DNA from: Heyndrickxia shackletonii
GTDB lineage: Bacteria > Bacillota > Bacilli > Bacillales > Bacillaceae_C
Length of the DNA stretch: 64,000 bases
Assembly (NCBI RefSeq): GCF_001420715.1
Contig: NZ_LJJC01000004.1
Location: forward strand, 3,308,783-3,372,782
Direction: 5' to 3'
Part shown: positions 62,328 to 64,000 of the stretch, one piece after another
How positions within the stretch are numbered: position 1 is the first letter of the stretch
How the letters are laid out: each line of letters starts with the position of its first letter
Program-made: the position numbers and the translations under genes
The notes under the pieces: generated by a model
Told to the model about the DNA's origin: nothing
Database searches by the model: none
What the model saw: only the letters and a program-made list of their open reading frames with translations

Positions 62328-62891
62328 CTAATCAGAATCCCTGCTTTTTTTATGAGTATTTACCGTTGAAGAATCGTCGTATTCTTTCCCAAAACTTTTC
62401 TGACCATAAGCCATGATTACATAATATAATGGAACCCAAAAACTAAAAACGCATAAATAAATTGCAAACGAATAATAAATATTGTACCCATTTGTATAAT
62501 GGTAAACCCCAAATGCATCAGACAATCGCTCACTGCCAATACTAAACAATGACCAAAATAGGATATAAATTGGAGAGAATCTAGGATTAATGCGGAACCG
62601 GTCATAGAAATAAAAGAATAAATAACTATATGGTCCATAATTAAACTGGGAAATTAAATCAAATAATTCCAGATGTGATGTATCTCCAATATCATAATAA
62701 CTTACTGGTACAACACTCAAAGTGTGATCAAAAAAAATACCCAAAAAAACTCCGCACATAAGAAAAACATTGGTAATTTTTTTAGGAAATCGCCGCGGCA
62801 GACAATACACTAACATAGCACCTATACAAAATGAGATTAGCACAAACCATTCGTTTTCATTAAAATGATTATCGTATATAATTTCCTTCAA
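62328..62891 (-). CDS. CBO0543-like membrane protein (second of pair)
   Basis: 187 aa with five hydrophobic helices. Family-like features are FFDHTLSVVPVSYYDI, SYLFFYFYDRFRINPRFSPIYILFWSLFSIGSERLSDAFGVYHY and FWVPLYYVIMAYGQ, with a polar tail. The ATG overlaps the preceding gene's stop (ATGA). Matches the CBO0543-type Bacillus membrane proteins; function unknown. Confidence 0.75.
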   Translation of the reverse strand: MKEIIYDNHFNENEWFVLISFCIGAMLVYCLPRRFPKKITNVFLMCGVFLGIFFDHTLSVVPVSYYDIGDTSHLELFDLISQFNYGPYSYLFFYFYDRFRINPRFSPIYILFWSLFSIGSERLSDAFGVYHYTNGYNIYYSFAIYLCVFSFWVPLYYVIMAYGQKSFGKEYDDSSTVNTHKKSRDSD

Positions 62892-63361
62892 ACTTTTTCC
62901 ATGCCCCCTCTATGTAATAGGACAAACCACCTGGCTATCCACGCTATGATGACAATAAAGAGTCCATAGTCGATGAACGCATATATGTAATTCCATTTTC
63001 TATATTCAACAATATCGAGCGATAAATATATCCAGTCGTTAATAGTTAAGAACAAACAAATCACTAAAGCTATCCCCCATCGATTAGGAGTTCTTAACCT
63101 TGAATTCAATATATCTGCAGCCATGATAAGGATGAGTGGTATTTCGATAAAACGGCCGATATTTAAAGCAAGTGCTTTTTCCGTTTCCCTACTTGCTGGA
63201 ACCCATTGCAAATTGATATCTAAAATGGTAAAGATGGTGCAGCTAAGTATTGTACTTACGAAATATATAAAAACCATATCAACAAGAGTAAACCTCTTTG
63301 GAACAATAGCAAACACACTGATAACTAACCAGGTCACTGAGCAGATCACAGCAATAGACAT
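62888..63361 (-). CDS. CBO0543-like membrane protein (first of pair)
   Basis: 157 aa, four to five membrane helices. MVFIYFVSTILSCTIFTILDINLQWV and NRWGIALVICLFLTINDWIYLSLDIVEYRKWNYIYAFIDYGLFIVI parallel segments of its partner downstream. I start at ATG 63361 with GGGGAG eight bases upstream; the frame is open to 63418. The four-base overlap with the next gene implies coupled translation of the two. Confidence 0.75.
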   Translation of the reverse strand: MSIAVICSVTWLVISVFAIVPKRFTLVDMVFIYFVSTILSCTIFTILDINLQWVPASRETEKALALNIGRFIEIPLILIMAADILNSRLRTPNRWGIALVICLFLTINDWIYLSLDIVEYRKWNYIYAFIDYGLFIVIIAWIARWFVLLHRGGMEKV

Positions 63362-63581
63362 TTCACCATCTCCCCTCGACCTATTATATTCGATAATAAT
63401 GGTCATACTTTTCCCCAATTAGGGAAAAATATCCGTAATTTATATCTTGTTCCATTAATCCAGCAAAAGATTTTTAATTACACATGTAAAAATGCTTTTT
63501 CATTTCATTTATTTGCGCCCACCCATTTTGTTCTGTTTTGAATAGGATATTTTAAAAATAATTAATAAAGGATGGAATGGT

Positions 63582-63803
63582 ATGCCAGCATTCTTAAGTA
63601 AAGCACAAATATTAAATATTGGCGGCACTGCCGATGTACATTTTGGGGATACCAAATGGCTTTCTCCGAAAGAAGCTACCAATAATACAAACGGCGTAAG
63701 TGGCGGAAATATTGCCAGCCTTAACATAAACAACAATTTATTAAGTTTAAATAAGACACTAAATTCAAGCATTGCCGATCAAGAAATAGAGGGTAATAAA
63801 TAG
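63582..63803 (+). CDS. GerPA/GerPF-family spore germination protein
   Basis: 73 aa: MPAFLSKAQILNIGGTADVHFGDTKWLSPKEATNNTNGVSGGNIASLNINNNLLS.... This is the full GerPF-type pattern: an initial MPAxx strand, NxGGxxxxxFGD, a SPKxxxKxxxGSG-like middle and an Asn-rich end. These coat proteins help germinants reach their receptors. ATG behind AAAGGATGG. A second, similar gene follows in tandem. Confidence 0.85.
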   Translation: MPAFLSKAQILNIGGTADVHFGDTKWLSPKEATNNTNGVSGGNIASLNINNNLLSLNKTLNSSIADQEIEGNK

Positions 63804-63921
63804 TGAAAAATTTGTTGGGGGCTTCTAGTTATTCACCTCTTTCAAATATAAAGGATATTCGCCTATTCATATATCAAATGGTTTGAATAGCATATAAAAA
63901 AGTTATAAAGGACTGATATTA

Positions 63922-64000
63922 TTGCCAGCTTTCTTAGGTGCTATACAAATTTTTAATATTGCAGGTACCGCCAATGTCCAATTTGGAGATCTAGCATGGC
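63922..64000 (+). CDS. GerPA/GerPF-family protein, partial
   Basis: A TTG at 63922 behind AAGGACTGA opens MPAFLGAIQIFNIAGTANVQF then GDLAW, before the window ends. It is clearly a paralogue of the gene at 63582 (same MPAFL, IxNIxGTAxVxFGD spacing). The C-terminus lies outside. Confidence 0.75.
   Translation, partial: MPAFLGAIQIFNIAGTANVQFGDLAW

Noticed and set aside
1-64000. CRISPR arrays, tRNA/rRNA genes, prophage, toxin-antitoxin or restriction defence systems
   Set aside because: Looked for but not found: no regularly spaced direct repeats, no cloverleaf or rRNA blocks, no integrase, transposase or phage structural genes.

Overview
The window is AT-rich chromosomal DNA of an endospore-forming member of the Bacillaceae (Bacillus in the broad sense). 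The evidence is strong Gram-positive ribosome binding sites, frequent TTG/GTG starts, many sporulation and spore genes (spo0E-like, alpha/beta SASP, GerPA/PF- and GerPC-like proteins, a coat-type Hsp20, three YjcZ miniproteins, sigI-rsgI) and B. subtilis-type riboswitches. No rRNA, tRNA, CRISPR array, prophage or intact insertion sequence was seen. I cannot name the species from sequence alone. || Layout. 1-10.3 kb: mhqR-like regulator, spo0E, ykvA and a complete methionine salvage locus. The divergent units mtnW-X-B-D and mtnK-A each have a SAM (S-box) riboswitch, with mtnE and mtnU between them. 10.4-17.7 kb continues B. subtilis-like gene content: sspD-type SASP, two tiny overlapping spore-type genes, a B12-binding radical SAM protein, a KinE-like PAS histidine kinase, sigI-rsgI, and a ykoY Mn exporter behind a yybP-ykoY riboswitch. 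17.8-25.4 kb: small membrane proteins, RF3, peptidases (P1/S58 and M42), an OsmC protein, and a candidate structured RNA at about 22.35-22.55 kb. 25.4-31.4 kb: GerP-like and Hsp20 spore genes, a Gfo/Idh oxidoreductase, YndM, LtaS and YjcZ. 31.6-45.3 kb: topoisomerase III, Pit/DUF47 phosphate uptake, the fruRKA operon, Mn-dependent pyrophosphatase, YitT, an AI-2E-family permease and an ArsB/NhaD-type permease. 45.5-49.7 kb: a nuclease lipoprotein, then a seven-bladed YVTN propeller next to a family 2 glycosyltransferase. 49.7-53.1 kb: riboflavin operon ribD-E-B-H under an FMN riboswitch, with RibB lacking the usual fused GTP cyclohydrolase II domain. 53.2-64 kb: accessory and spore-type genes: DUF2243, an MFS permease, PepSY, two more YjcZ, a phosphodiesterase/EEP/YkoP-like trio, a glycine-zipper protein, a 13-cysteine miniprotein, a hydrolase, a Gln-rich protein, a CBO0543-like membrane pair and two GerPA/PF-like genes, the last cut by the window edge. 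|| The most unusual signal is a dispersed, non-coding, GC-richer imperfect-palindrome repeat of about 120-220 bp. I see at least eight full, partial or decayed copies, in both orientations. Two lie between a riboswitch terminator and the first structural gene it controls (mtnK and ribD). Other candidates for follow-up are the 22.4 kb RNA, the cysteine-rich miniprotein, the propeller/glycosyltransferase pair and four exactly 10-bp-phased repeats upstream of fruR.
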